A stretch of DNA of 64,000 nt from Streptomyces coelicoflavus (GTDB lineage: Bacteria > Actinomycetota > Actinomycetes > Streptomycetales > Streptomycetaceae): assembly GCF_003112555.1 (NCBI RefSeq), contig NZ_BEWB01000006.1:186001-250000 (forward strand). Direction: 5' to 3'. The position numbers and the translations under genes were made by a program. Positions 46,967 through 56,989 of the stretch are shown here, piece after piece. The notes under the pieces are model-generated. The model was not told the origin of the DNA and did no database searches. It saw only the letters and a list, made by a program, of their open reading frames with translations. Each line of letters opens with the position of its first letter. Positions within the stretch are counted from its first letter, which is position 1.

Positions 46967-49045
46967 ATGTCGGAGGCGGAGCGGGCGGGGACATCCCGTA
47001 CGGACAAGAGCGCACGTCTCCTCGCCGGGCGGTACCGGCTGGGAGACGTGCTCGGCCGCGGCGGCATGGGGACGGTGTGGCGGGCGGAGGACGAGACCCT
47101 CGGACGCACGGTCGCCGTCAAGGAGCTGCGGTTCCCGGGGAACATCGACGAGGAGGAGAAGCGGCGCCTGATCACGCGCACGCTGCGCGAGGCGAAGGCG
47201 ATCGCGCGGATCCGCAACAACAGCGCCGTCACGGTCTACGACGTGGTCGAGGAGGACGACCGGCCGTGGATCGTGATGGAACTCGTCGAGGGCAAGTCGC
47301 TCGCCGAGGCCATCCGTGAGGACGGACTGCTGGAGCCGAAGCGCGCCGCCGAGGTCGGCCTGGCCGTCCTGGACGTGCTGCGCTCGGCGCACCGCGAGGG
47401 CATCCTGCACCGCGACGTGAAGCCGTCGAACGTCCTGATCGCCGAGGACGGCCGGGTCGTGCTCACCGACTTCGGCATCGCCCAGGTCGAGGGCGACCCC
47501 TCCATCACCTCCACCGGCATGCTCGTCGGCGCCCCCTCCTACATCTCCCCCGAGCGTGCCCGCGGCCACAAGCCCGGCCCGGCCGCCGACCTCTGGTCGC
47601 TGGGAGGGCTCCTGTACGCCGCCGTCGAGGGCACCCCGCCCTACGACCGGGGCTCGGCCATCGCGACGCTCACCGCGGTGATGACGGAGAACCTGGAGGA
47701 ACCGAAGAACGCCGGCCCGCTGCGGGATGTCATCTACGGGCTGCTCACCAAGGACCCCGACCAGCGGCTCGACGACGCGGGCGCCCGCGCGATGCTCAAC
47801 AGGGTCGTTCACGCCCCGGAGCAGGCCGCCGGGGCCGAGCCGGTGGACGCCACCAAGGTCGTGCCGCTGCCCCCGCAGCCGGACGGGCGCGGGCGGCGCG
47901 GCGGTGCCGCCGGCACGGGTGCCAAGCGGGCCGAGGAGGCCGGGGAGAAGCTTCGCGGAGCGCTGCGTTCCGTGCGCAAGGCCGCCGTCGGGGCCGGTGC
48001 GGCCGGTGCCGCGGCCTCCTCGCGGACCAGGCCGGGCGACGGCGTCGGGACTCAGGCGGGTGCCGCGGGCCGAACGGCTTCCGCGGGTGCGGCGGGCGCG
48101 ACCGCTGCCCCGCCGGCGCCGCGGACGGGTCCCGGTACCGGTACGCGCGCCGGTGCCGTCGGCGGTGCGGCCGGCCCGGGGGCCGGCGCGCCGGATGCCG
48201 CCGGGGGCGCGAAGAGTTCCGGCTGGCCGGTCGTACCGCCGCCGGACCTGCCGGCCCGGTCGGTGCCGCGGGCGCCGCTCACCGATGTGGTGCCGCGCCG
48301 GACGCTGATCGTCATCGCGGTGGTCGTGGCGCTGGCCGTGCTCGGCACCGTACTGGCCCTCACGCTCGGCGGGGGCGACGACGACAAGGGCGCCGCGGGC
48401 GGCGACGGCGGCAAGACCGTCGCATCCGCCGGCGCGAGCGGCGACACCAAGCAGGACGAGGGGAGCGGCACCGGCACCGACGGCTCCGCCTCCGACCCGG
48501 CGGCGAACGGGGACGCGAACGGCGCCCCGGACACCGGAACGAACGCGTCCGGCGAGGCCGGCGACAAGGGCGGCAGCGAGTCGGACGACGCCGGGAAGTC
48601 CGACGACGACGAGGGCGTGGCCGTCACCCACCAGGGCGGCCAGGGGTACCGCATCGGACTGCCCGAGGGCTGGAAGTTCGCCTCCAAGGGCTCCGCCGGC
48701 GACCGGTTCACCGGGCCCCGCGGACAGAAGCTGCTGGTCGCCTGGACCTCCACGCCCAAGGGCGACCCGGTCGCGGACTGGAAGAACCAGGAGCAGTACA
48801 TGGTCCGCTCGAACTACAAGAAGATCCGCATAGAGAAGGTGGGCTACCGGGGCTGGAACGCGGCCGACTGGGAGTTCACCTACACCGACGGCGGCACCAA
48901 GTACCGCACCGTGGACCGGGGGTTCGTCGTCAACGACCACCAGGGCTACGCGCTCATGTACACCGCGAAGGCCGCCGACTGGGGCGACGATCTGCGCCGG
49001 GACACCTGGCGGACCCTGTCGAAGACCTTCGAACCGAAGTCCTGA
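46967..49045 (+). CDS. membrane Ser/Thr protein kinase 1
   Basis: About 692 residues. Kinase domain at ~23-285: glycine loop LGRGGMGTVWRA (29-40), Lys52, catalytic Asp150 in LHRDVKPSN, and DFG at 168-170, so it is active-type. A Gly/Ala/Pro-rich linker (~300-440) is followed by one membrane helix (TLIVIAVVVALAVLGTVLAL) and an acidic Ser/Gly/Asp tether. An extracellular ~130-residue domain with YRIGLPEGWKFASKG comes last. There are no PASTA repeats. ATG 46967; ATG 46955 is the alternative. First of six kinase-fold genes in a row. Confidence 0.93.
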   Translation: MSEAERAGTSRTDKSARLLAGRYRLGDVLGRGGMGTVWRAEDETLGRTVAVKELRFPGNIDEEEKRRLITRTLREAKAIARIRNNSAVTVYDVVEEDDRPWIVMELVEGKSLAEAIREDGLLEPKRAAEVGLAVLDVLRSAHREGILHRDVKPSNVLIAEDGRVVLTDFGIAQVEGDPSITSTGMLVGAPSYISPERARGHKPGPAADLWSLGGLLYAAVEGTPPYDRGSAIATLTAVMTENLEEPKNAGPLRDVIYGLLTKDPDQRLDDAGARAMLNRVVHAPEQAAGAEPVDATKVVPLPPQPDGRGRRGGAAGTGAKRAEEAGEKLRGALRSVRKAAVGAGAAGAAASSRTRPGDGVGTQAGAAGRTASAGAAGATAAPPAPRTGPGTGTRAGAVGGAAGPGAGAPDAAGGAKSSGWPVVPPPDLPARSVPRAPLTDVVPRRTLIVIAVVVALAVLGTVLALTLGGGDDDKGAAGGDGGKTVASAGASGDTKQDEGSGTGTDGSASDPAANGDANGAPDTGTNASGEAGDKGGSESDDAGKSDDDEGVAVTHQGGQGYRIGLPEGWKFASKGSAGDRFTGPRGQKLLVAWTSTPKGDPVADWKNQEQYMVRSNYKKIRIEKVGYRGWNAADWEFTYTDGGTKYRTVDRGFVVNDHQGYALMYTAKAADWGDDLRRDTWRTLSKTFEPKS

Positions 49046-49230
49046 GCGGCCGGGGCCGACGTCCCGGGCCCCGGCCCGCCGGTCCCGGCCCGGGTTTGAG
49101 CCGCCCGAGATCTGGCATCAGCTCATTGCGGGTTGCCTCCGGCACGTATCGTGAGTGCTTGCGGACCGTACGCAGCCGGAACGGCCCGCCGGACGAACGG
49201 AATTGACCGACGGCTGCCGGGGGTGGCGAC

Positions 49231-52035
49231 GTGGACGACTACGCGGGACGGGTGCTCGCCGACCGCTACCGCCTGCCGCTGCCGCCGTCCGACGAGTACG
49301 AACTCACCGAGAGCCGCGCCTTCGACACCTACAGCGGTCAGGAGGTCCTGGTCCGCCAGGTGCCATTGCCCGAAGTCGTCGAGGCCGAGGTGCTCGACGC
49401 GGACGGCCTGCCCGACGGCTTCACGGCCCGGGACGGCGGCGCCCGGCGCCCCGGCAGGCGGACACCGGCCGCCGGCGGCGGAACCAGGCGGCCGGCCGAC
49501 CCCGTGGTCCGGCGCGCCGTGGAGGCCGCCCAAGCCGCGGCGGCGGTGCCCGACCATCCGCGTCTGGACCAGGTCTTCGACGTCTTCGCCGAGGGCGGTT
49601 CGCTGTGGATCGTCAGCGAACTGGTGGCCGCGAGGCCGCTGGCCGCGCTGCTCGCCGAACAGAGCCTGACGCCGTACCGGGCGGCCGAGGTGGCCTCCGA
49701 CGTCCTGCTGGCGCTGCGGGTGCTGCACACGTACGGCTGGGTGCACCGCAACATCACCGCGCGCACCGTGCTCGTCTGCGACGACGGGCGGGTCGTGCTG
49801 ACCGGCCTGGCGGTCGGGGCGGCGGAGGAGGCGCTGTGCGGTTACGACCCGGTGCCCCCGCCCCCGGACGAGGAGCCGGGCCCCGCCGTGGACCCGAACG
49901 GCACCTTCGGCCCCGGCGGCGGTGTCACGCGGGCCGCGGTCTTCGGACCGGGCGACGCCGACCCCGAGGCCGCCCGGCGGGCCGCCATCGAGGCACGGGG
50001 CGTCGGCGGGCTTCCGGCGCCCGGGGCCCCCGGGCCGGGCGGATCCCCCGCCGGGCTCGCGCCCGCGGCGCTCGAGGCCGGCGGGGACGCCCGTGCCGCT
50101 CGCGCGGGTGCGATCGCCGCCTACCGTGCGGGGGCCAGGGCCGCGGCGCGCGTCCAGGAGGCCCAGAACGGCCGCGCCGCCCTGCCGGGCGCCCGCCCCG
50201 CCCCGGACACCACCGCGTGGACCACCGGTCCCGGGCCCGGCGGTGCGTACGACGGTGACGACGGCCGTTCTCCGCAGGGCATCGAAGCCGGTGGGGCGGG
50301 GACCGCCCACGGCGCCGGTGCGGGAGTGGGGGAGCAGGCCGCCGGGACCGATGCCGTGTCCAGGGGTCCAGGGGGCGACGGCGGCCCCGACGACACCGCG
50401 TCGTCCGGCGCGCAGGTCCCTCCCGGGCAGATCGCCGACCCCTACGGCGTACGCACCACCTCCTGGCACGCCGCCACCCCCCGCACCCTCGACGACCAGG
50501 CGTCCTCCGCCGCCCGTCGCACGGGGGACCCGTCCTTCCCCGCCCCCCGTCCCGCCGGTGAACCGGCGGCCGGGACGGCGCTGCCCGCCGCGCGCCAGGA
50601 GGGTACGCCAGGGGCAGGCGCCGCGTGCGGCGAGACCGCCGCCGGGACCGCCGCGCGGCCGCAGGAGGCCGCGCCCGGGCCCGACGCCCCGCCGCACGAG
50701 GCCGTCTCCGGGCCGACCGCCCCGCCGCCGGGCGGCGGATCCGCGCCCGCCGCCCGCTGGGACGACCTGGTCGCCCGCACCCCCGCGCCGCGCGGTCCGG
50801 CCACCGCGCTCGCCGCCGAGCGGGCCCGGCAGACGCGGATGGCCGTGGTCGGCCCCGTGACCGAGCGCTGGGCGCCGGAACAGGCCGGGCCCGTGCACGA
50901 GAACTGGCAGCTGGCCGCGCCCATCGGCCCCGCGACCGACCTGTGGGCCCTGGGCGCCCTGCTCTTCCGCGCCGTACAGGGCCACGCGCCCTACCCGGAG
51001 GAGTCGACGGCCGAACTGGTGCAGATCGTGTGCGCGGAGCCGCCCGCGTTCGCCGAGGAGTGCGGGCCGCTGCGGCCGGTCGTGGAGTCGCTGCTGCGTC
51101 AGGACCCCACCGAGCGCATCGAGTTCGAGGAACTGAGCGGCTGGCTGCGTTCCCTCGTACGGTCCGCGCCCGAGCCCGAGGCCGGTCTGCACGTCATCTC
51201 CGCGCCGCCGCCCGTCGAGACCGGCCGGCTGCCCATAGTCCGCCGCCGCGGCGAGCTGGTGCGCAGGCGGCGCGCCGCACTGCCCGCGCACCACGGACGG
51301 CACAAGCGCGGCAGGCAGGAGACCGGCCGCTCCCCCCGCAGCCTCGGTCGGACCCTGCTCCTGCTGATACTGCTGGCGCTGGCCGGCGCGGTCGCCTACG
51401 CCATGTTCTTCATGCCCAAGGGCGACACGGGCGCCGACCGGACCGGCGCCGCCGGCGACGCGAGCCAGGCGCCGCCCGCGCGGTCTCCGGAGGCCGGTGA
51501 CGAGCCCCGGCCGGACCGGACGTCCCCGAAGCCCGAACCCGAAGCCTCGCGGACGGCGGGCGGCACCGAGACGCAGTCCAACATCGCCGAGGGGTTCACC
51601 CTGCGCAAGGACCCGGAGGGCTTCCGCGTAGCGGTGGCCGAGGGCTGGAACCGCACCCCGCGCAACGGCAGCGGCCAGGTCGTCTACGGCAAGGGCGACT
51701 TCGAGCTCCTCGTCGTACCCGGCCGCGACCGCGCCTCCGAGTTCGGCGACGACCCGATGACCTACCAGCGCGACAGCGAACCCGAGTTGGCGTCGTACCG
51801 TGCCTCCAGCTGGGCCACCTCCAGCGGTCTGAAGACCATCGAGGTCGGCGGACGGACCATGGCGGAGGGGCAGTTCACCTGGAGCGGCGCGGGCGGCGAG
51901 CTGTACGTGCGCAATGTCGCCATGCTGATCGACGGGCGTTACCACGTGGTGCAGGTCCGCGGTCCGGAGGCGGAGCGTGACGAGGTGAGCCGGCTGTTCG
52001 AACAGGCTTCGGCCACCTACCAGTACACGCGCTGA
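49231..52035 (+). CDS. membrane pseudokinase split by a ~330-residue insert
   Basis: 934 residues, GTG 49231. N-lobe and first half of the C-lobe at ~10-200, but the Lys of the N-lobe is Arg42 (VLVRQV), HRD is His-Arg-Asn174 with Thr176 for Lys, and DFG is Gly-Leu-Ala (192-194). It cannot be a normal kinase. Residues ~205-535 are Gly/Ala/Pro-rich and disordered. The fold then resumes with ERWAPEQA, TDLWALGALLFRAVQGHAPY and ERIEFEEL (~540-650). A membrane helix follows (LLLLILLALAGAVAYAMFFM, ~706-725), then an extracellular domain that shares the EGWN / PEGW pattern with kinase 1. Confidence 0.9.
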   Translation: MDDYAGRVLADRYRLPLPPSDEYELTESRAFDTYSGQEVLVRQVPLPEVVEAEVLDADGLPDGFTARDGGARRPGRRTPAAGGGTRRPADPVVRRAVEAAQAAAAVPDHPRLDQVFDVFAEGGSLWIVSELVAARPLAALLAEQSLTPYRAAEVASDVLLALRVLHTYGWVHRNITARTVLVCDDGRVVLTGLAVGAAEEALCGYDPVPPPPDEEPGPAVDPNGTFGPGGGVTRAAVFGPGDADPEAARRAAIEARGVGGLPAPGAPGPGGSPAGLAPAALEAGGDARAARAGAIAAYRAGARAAARVQEAQNGRAALPGARPAPDTTAWTTGPGPGGAYDGDDGRSPQGIEAGGAGTAHGAGAGVGEQAAGTDAVSRGPGGDGGPDDTASSGAQVPPGQIADPYGVRTTSWHAATPRTLDDQASSAARRTGDPSFPAPRPAGEPAAGTALPAARQEGTPGAGAACGETAAGTAARPQEAAPGPDAPPHEAVSGPTAPPPGGGSAPAARWDDLVARTPAPRGPATALAAERARQTRMAVVGPVTERWAPEQAGPVHENWQLAAPIGPATDLWALGALLFRAVQGHAPYPEESTAELVQIVCAEPPAFAEECGPLRPVVESLLRQDPTERIEFEELSGWLRSLVRSAPEPEAGLHVISAPPPVETGRLPIVRRRGELVRRRRAALPAHHGRHKRGRQETGRSPRSLGRTLLLLILLALAGAVAYAMFFMPKGDTGADRTGAAGDASQAPPARSPEAGDEPRPDRTSPKPEPEASRTAGGTETQSNIAEGFTLRKDPEGFRVAVAEGWNRTPRNGSGQVVYGKGDFELLVVPGRDRASEFGDDPMTYQRDSEPELASYRASSWATSSGLKTIEVGGRTMAEGQFTWSGAGGELYVRNVAMLIDGRYHVVQVRGPEAERDEVSRLFEQASATYQYTR

Positions 52036-52171
52036 CGGCAGTTCGGCCCGATGGTTGCCTCCCGTCACGGAAAGCGACAACCGTCACAGAGCTGTTTCCA
52101 TGCCACCCCACCCGTTCCCCGGGCGGGAGCCGGTCCCTAGTCTGACCCTGACAAGACCATTGCGGGGCAAC

Positions 52172-54001
52172 GTGAATCAGATGCAGGGCCGGCTCGTCGC
52201 GGGACGCTACCGGCTCGGGGAAGCCATCGGCAGCGGCGGCATGGGCCGGGTGTGGCGCGCACACGACGAGGTGCTGCACCGGACCGTCGCCATCAAGGAG
52301 TTGACCGCCGCGCTCTACGTCTCGGAGAGCGACCAGGCCATCCTCCTGGCGCGCACCCGGGGCGAGGCGCGCGCGGCGGCGCGGATCAACCACTCCGCCG
52401 TCGTCACCGTGCACGACGTGCTCGAGCACGACGGCCGGCCGTGGATCGTGATGGAACTGGTCGAGGGCCGCTCGCTGGCCGACGCCGTCAAGGAGGAGGA
52501 GCGGGTTGACCCGCGCGAGGCCGCCCGGATCGGCCTGTGGGTGCTGCGGGCCCTGTGCGCCGCGCACACCGCCGGGGTCCTGCACCGCGACGTCAAGCCG
52601 GGCAACGTGCTGCTCGCCGACGACGGCCGGGTGCTGCTCACCGACTTCGGCATCGCACAGATCGAGGGCGACTCCACCATCACCCGGACCGGAGAGGTCG
52701 TCGGCTCCGTCGACTACCTCGCGCCCGAACGCGTCCGCGGCCACGATCCCGGGCCCTCCTCCGACCTGTGGGCGCTCGGCGCGACGCTGTACACGGCGGT
52801 GGAGGGCAGGTCGCCGTTCCGCCGCACCTCGCCGCTGACCACCATGCAGGCGGTCGTGGAGGAGGAGGCCACCGAGCCCCGGTACGCCGGAGCGCTCGCG
52901 CCCGTCATCAGCGCCCTGCTGCGCAAGGATCCGGCCGAACGGCCCGACCCGACCGAGGCCGAGCACCTGCTCGCCCAGGCGGCCGAGGGCCGGCGCCCTG
53001 ACGCGGCCCAGGCGTACGTGCCGACCACCCGGTACCCGGGGCCCCGGCCGGGGTCGGGCGACACGCTCCACCAGGGGACGCCCGGGGCGGCGGCGATGCC
53101 GGGGGCGCCCGGGACACCGGGGGCGCCAGGGGCTCCAGGGACACCGGGAGCGCAAGCGGCCCCGGGACCGATGGGCGGGACCACCGCCACGCCGTACCCG
53201 CCGACGACCGGCCCCACCACGGTCGGCCCCGCTCCGGCGGGGTACACGGCGCCGGGTTACGCGACGGGCGGGACCGCGGGCGGGACGACGATCGGGACCG
53301 CGGGCGGCATCGCTCCGGCGGCCGCCCCCCGAAGCTCCCGGCGGGTCCGCATGCGCACCCTCGCCATGGTCGTCGCCGTCGCCGCGCTCATCGGCGCCGG
53401 CACCGCCGTGGTGCTGCAACAGCGGGACGGGGGAGGCTCGTCGGCCGACTCCGGCCCCACCCGCGCGCCGTCCGGCTCCGCGTCCCCCTCCGCCACGACC
53501 GGCCAGGGGCCCGGCGGCGCCGTTCCGGCCGGCTGGGTGAACCGCGACGACCCGCTGGGTTTCAGCCTCTACCTGCCCGAGAACTGGCGGCGGAAGGACT
53601 TCGGCGGCGACAGCGGCGAACTCCGGCAGATCGACTACACCCCCGACGGCGGCGAACACGTCCTGCGCATATCCGTCGACACCGCTCCCGACTACAACGA
53701 CCCGTACGCACACCAGCAGGACCTGGACGCACAGCTCGACGGGCGGCTGGTCGGCTACCGGCGCATCGCCCTGGAACGCGTCGGCTACCGCGACCGCGAC
53801 AGCGCCCGGTGGGAGTACACCTGGACCGCGCTGGCCAAGGACACCGAGTTCCCCGGCCCGCGCCGCGCCGTGTCGCAGACGTACATGTCCCGCGACGGCG
53901 TCGAGTACGCCCTCAACATGTCGGGACCGGCGAGCGACTGGGCGGTCACGCAACGGCGGTTCGCGGCGGTGCTCCAGGGCTGGCAGGAGAAGACCGGCTG
54001 A
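52172..54001 (+). CDS. membrane Ser/Thr protein kinase 3
   Basis: About 609 residues from GTG 52172. Intact kinase: GSGGMGRVWRA (20-30), Lys42, Asp140 in LHRDVKPGN, DFG 158-160. The linker has collagen-like Gly-x-Pro triplets (GAPGTPGAPGAPGTPGA, ~310-330), then Thr/Gly-rich sequence. One membrane helix (TLAMVVAVAALIGAGTAVVL) follows, and an extracellular ~160-residue domain starting WVNRDDPLGFSLYLPENWRR. The DP.GF.....EnW motif repeats in the neighbours and suggests a common ligand fold. Confidence 0.92.
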   Translation: MNQMQGRLVAGRYRLGEAIGSGGMGRVWRAHDEVLHRTVAIKELTAALYVSESDQAILLARTRGEARAAARINHSAVVTVHDVLEHDGRPWIVMELVEGRSLADAVKEEERVDPREAARIGLWVLRALCAAHTAGVLHRDVKPGNVLLADDGRVLLTDFGIAQIEGDSTITRTGEVVGSVDYLAPERVRGHDPGPSSDLWALGATLYTAVEGRSPFRRTSPLTTMQAVVEEEATEPRYAGALAPVISALLRKDPAERPDPTEAEHLLAQAAEGRRPDAAQAYVPTTRYPGPRPGSGDTLHQGTPGAAAMPGAPGTPGAPGAPGTPGAQAAPGPMGGTTATPYPPTTGPTTVGPAPAGYTAPGYATGGTAGGTTIGTAGGIAPAAAPRSSRRVRMRTLAMVVAVAALIGAGTAVVLQQRDGGGSSADSGPTRAPSGSASPSATTGQGPGGAVPAGWVNRDDPLGFSLYLPENWRRKDFGGDSGELRQIDYTPDGGEHVLRISVDTAPDYNDPYAHQQDLDAQLDGRLVGYRRIALERVGYRDRDSARWEYTWTALAKDTEFPGPRRAVSQTYMSRDGVEYALNMSGPASDWAVTQRRFAAVLQGWQEKTG

Positions 54002-54104
54002 ACCGCGCCGTGACCGTGCCGGCGCCGCCGCGACCCGTCGGTTGTCGGCCACCCGTGTGACAGCGGCCCGGAGCCGGTGCGTCCGGTGGGGCATGATGGG
54101 ACGC

Positions 54105-55178
54105 ATGGTGACCGAGGGGGCGGGCGGGCGTGTCATCGCGGGCCGTTACCGGCTCCACGAGCGGCTCGGCAGCGGCGGCATGGGCATCGTGTGGCGGGCC
54201 ACCGACCAACTCCTCGCCCGTGAAGTGGCCGTGAAGGCGCTCCCCCTCGACGAGACCCTCTCCGCGGCCGAGGCCCGACGGCGCCGCGAACGCACCCTGC
54301 GCGAGGCCCGCGCGGTCGCGCGGTTGCGGCATCCGCACGTCATCGTCGTGCACGACGTGGTCGAGGACGACGAACGCGCGTACATGGTCATGGAACTGGT
54401 CGAGGGCGGCTCGCTCGCCGACCGTGTCCTCGGCGACGGTCCCGTCGACGCCGCCGAGGCCGCCCGCATCGGCATCGCCCTGCTCGACGCCCTGGGCACC
54501 GCCCACGCCTCCGGGATCCTGCACCGGGACGTGAAACCGTCGAACGTGCTGCTCGCCGAGGACGGCCGGGTCGTCCTCACCGACTTCGGCGTGGCCCAGG
54601 TCGCGGGCTCCACCACGCTCACCGAGAACGGCTCCTTCGTCGGCTCCCCCGAGTACACCGCTCCGGAGCGGATGTCCGGGGCCGGGACCGGTCCGGAGTC
54701 CGACCTGTGGTCGCTGGGCGTGCTGCTGTGCGCGGTCCTCAGCGGCGCGTCCCCCTTCCACCGCGACTCCCTGGGCGGTGTGCTGCACGCCGTGGTCACC
54801 GACGAGATCCGCCCGCCCGCGCAGGCCGCACCCCTCCTGCCGGTCGTACGGGGCCTGCTGGAGCGCGATCCGCGACAGCGGCTGGACGCGTTGTCGGCGC
54901 AGCGGATGCTGCGGGCCTTCCTCAGCACGGGCCGTACGCCCGCGACACCGGAGGCGGCCGCGACCGGCGGGCCGCCGCGCCCGCGGCGGAGCGTGAAGCG
55001 CGGCGTGCTCATGGCGGTGCTGCTGGTCGTCGCCGCGGCGGGCGCGGGCGCCACGGCGGCCGCGCTGTTCGCGGACGGCGGCGACGACGGGGGCGGTACG
55101 CCGGCGAGTTCGGTGCCCGCGACGCCCACGACGGAGCCGGAACCGACTCCGACGCCGACTCTGTCTTCCGGTAGCTAA
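54105..55178 (+). CDS. membrane Ser/Thr protein kinase 4 (short exterior)
   Basis: About 357 residues from ATG 54105 (ATG 54093 or 54096 are alternatives). Intact kinase: GSGGMGIVWRA, Lys44, Asp142 in LHRDVKPSN, DFG 160-162. One membrane helix (VLMAVLLVVAAAGAGATAAA) is followed by only ~30 residues of Thr/Pro/Glu-rich exterior. It thus lacks the ligand-like domain of its neighbours and may depend on partners in the cluster for sensing. Confidence 0.92.
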   Translation: MVTEGAGGRVIAGRYRLHERLGSGGMGIVWRATDQLLAREVAVKALPLDETLSAAEARRRRERTLREARAVARLRHPHVIVVHDVVEDDERAYMVMELVEGGSLADRVLGDGPVDAAEAARIGIALLDALGTAHASGILHRDVKPSNVLLAEDGRVVLTDFGVAQVAGSTTLTENGSFVGSPEYTAPERMSGAGTGPESDLWSLGVLLCAVLSGASPFHRDSLGGVLHAVVTDEIRPPAQAAPLLPVVRGLLERDPRQRLDALSAQRMLRAFLSTGRTPATPEAAATGGPPRPRRSVKRGVLMAVLLVVAAAGAGATAAALFADGGDDGGGTPASSVPATPTTEPEPTPTPTLSSGS

Positions 55179-55270
55179 ACGGGATATAAGCGGCAACCCG
55201 CGTCACGGGTCTGTGACCGCTGGGCACCCGCGGTGGAAAGGCCCGCGTCCGGCGCGGTATGGATGGACCC

Positions 55271-56989
55271 ATGAGCAGTGACGGGGGGCCCCGCAGCGGG
55301 GCGGACGAGCCGACGACTTTTGAGCTGCAACCACCGAACCGGGCCGCCGCGGTGCCGCATCCGGGCAATCCGTACGCGGCACCGACCCAGGTCGTACCGT
55401 CGCCGTCGCAGGTGCCCTCGCCGACCCCGCAGGCGCCCTCGCCGACCCCGCCGGCTCCCTCGGCCGCTGCGCCGGACCCGGGGGCCGGGCGGCTCGTCGC
55501 CGGGCGTTACCGGCTGACCGCCAGGCTCGGGCACGGCGGCATGGGCACCGTGTGGCGCGCGCAGGACGAGACCGTGGGCCGCGAGGTCGCCGTCAAGGAG
55601 CCCCGCGTCCCCGACCACCTTCCCGAACGCGAACGGGACAACGCCTTCGAGCGGATGCGCCGCGAGGCGCGCGCCGCGGCCCGGCTCGACCACCCCGCGG
55701 TGGTCGGCGTGCACGACGTGGCGGTCGTGGACGGGCAGCCGTGGATCGTGATGGAGCTGGTGCGCGGGCGCTCCCTGGGCGACGTCCTCCAGGAGGGCAC
55801 CCTGGGCGCGCGCGAGGCGGCCCGGATCGGTCTGGAGGTGCTCGGCGCACTGGAGGCGGCGCACGCCGCCGGCGTCCTGCACCGGGACGTGAAGCCGGAC
55901 AACGTCCTGCTCGGCCGGCACGAGCGGGTCGTGCTCACCGACTTCGGCATCGCCCAGATCGAGGGCGAGACCAGCCTGACCGACACCGGCGGCTTCGTCG
56001 GCTCGCCCGAGTACATCGCCCCGGAACGGGTGCTGGGCCGGCGCCCCGGACCGGCGAGCGACCTGTGGTCCCTGGGCGTGGTGCTGTACGCGGCGACGGA
56101 GGGCGTCTCGCCGTTCCGGCGCAGCAACACCCCCGCCACGCTCCAGTCGGTGCTCAACGCCATGCCCGCGCCGCCCGCCTCCGCGCAGGGCCCGCTGGCC
56201 GAGGTGATCACCGGCCTGCTGGACAAGGACCCGGAGCGCCGTCCGGACGCCGCCCGGGTCCGTGCCCTGCTGGACGCCGCCGCCAACCCGCCCGCGCCGC
56301 CGCCCACCCAGGCGGTCCGGCTCGAAGCGCCGCAGGGACCGGGCGCGGCGCCCCCGTCCCGCTGGAGCGTCCGGCTCGGCCGCAACGCGTGGATCACCCT
56401 CGGCGCGGTGGCCGTCGCGGCGGCGGTGGCGTCGTACCTCGTGGTCGCCGACCCCTTCGCGGGCACCCTGCCCGAGGGCTGGAAGCAGCACGACCTGGGC
56501 GACAAGGTGGGCATGAGCGTCGGTGTGCCCGCCGAGTTCGTGAAGGGGAAGCACCCGGAGGACTGGGACGGCACCAACGAGACGTTCGCCGACCCGAGCG
56601 GGGCCGTCACCGTCGTCGTGGACCGGGACATCAAGGCCGACGACAAGGACGACAAGATCCCGGACACCGCCGGCGCCAACGCCTGGGCGGACTGGGAGAT
56701 GCTCAAGGACGGCGAGTACTCCTGGGACTTCGCCGCCGACCCCGCGCCCGAGGGCGAGCCGAGCGAGGCCGAGTACAAGGGCGAGAAGGCCGCCGAGAAC
56801 ACCATCCGCTACACGACCGCGGACACGCAGAACCCCCGCGCCCGCGAGTTCCGCATCCTGTACTACCGGGCCGGCAACGGTGACATGTACAAGGTGTCGG
56901 TCGACTACCCCCGCGAGGGCTACTTCGCCGACGAGGGACGGGAGATCGCCCGGACGGTGATCGCCAACTGGGAGGTCGACAAGCTCTGA
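55271..56989 (+). CDS. membrane Ser/Thr protein kinase 5 (N-terminal Pro-rich arm)
   Basis: About 572 residues from ATG 55271. A 75-residue Pro/Ser/Thr-rich N-terminal arm includes repeated PSPTP units, before the kinase: GHGGMGTVWRA (87-97), Lys109, Asp206 in LHRDVKPDN, then DFG. A membrane helix (AWITLGAVAVAAAVASYLVV) and an extracellular ~175-residue domain (TLPEGWKQHDLGDKVGMSVG) follow. The stop overlaps the start of the next gene (TGATG), coupling it to the pseudokinase downstream. Confidence 0.93.
   Translation: MSSDGGPRSGADEPTTFELQPPNRAAAVPHPGNPYAAPTQVVPSPSQVPSPTPQAPSPTPPAPSAAAPDPGAGRLVAGRYRLTARLGHGGMGTVWRAQDETVGREVAVKEPRVPDHLPERERDNAFERMRREARAAARLDHPAVVGVHDVAVVDGQPWIVMELVRGRSLGDVLQEGTLGAREAARIGLEVLGALEAAHAAGVLHRDVKPDNVLLGRHERVVLTDFGIAQIEGETSLTDTGGFVGSPEYIAPERVLGRRPGPASDLWSLGVVLYAATEGVSPFRRSNTPATLQSVLNAMPAPPASAQGPLAEVITGLLDKDPERRPDAARVRALLDAAANPPAPPPTQAVRLEAPQGPGAAPPSRWSVRLGRNAWITLGAVAVAAAVASYLVVADPFAGTLPEGWKQHDLGDKVGMSVGVPAEFVKGKHPEDWDGTNETFADPSGAVTVVVDRDIKADDKDDKIPDTAGANAWADWEMLKDGEYSWDFAADPAPEGEPSEAEYKGEKAAENTIRYTTADTQNPRAREFRILYYRAGNGDMYKVSVDYPREGYFADEGREIARTVIANWEVDKL

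Noticed and set aside
45065-48940. A 1291-codon open frame antisense to glpD and kinase 1
   Set aside because: Composition is that of a complement shadow; both genes on the other strand are well supported.
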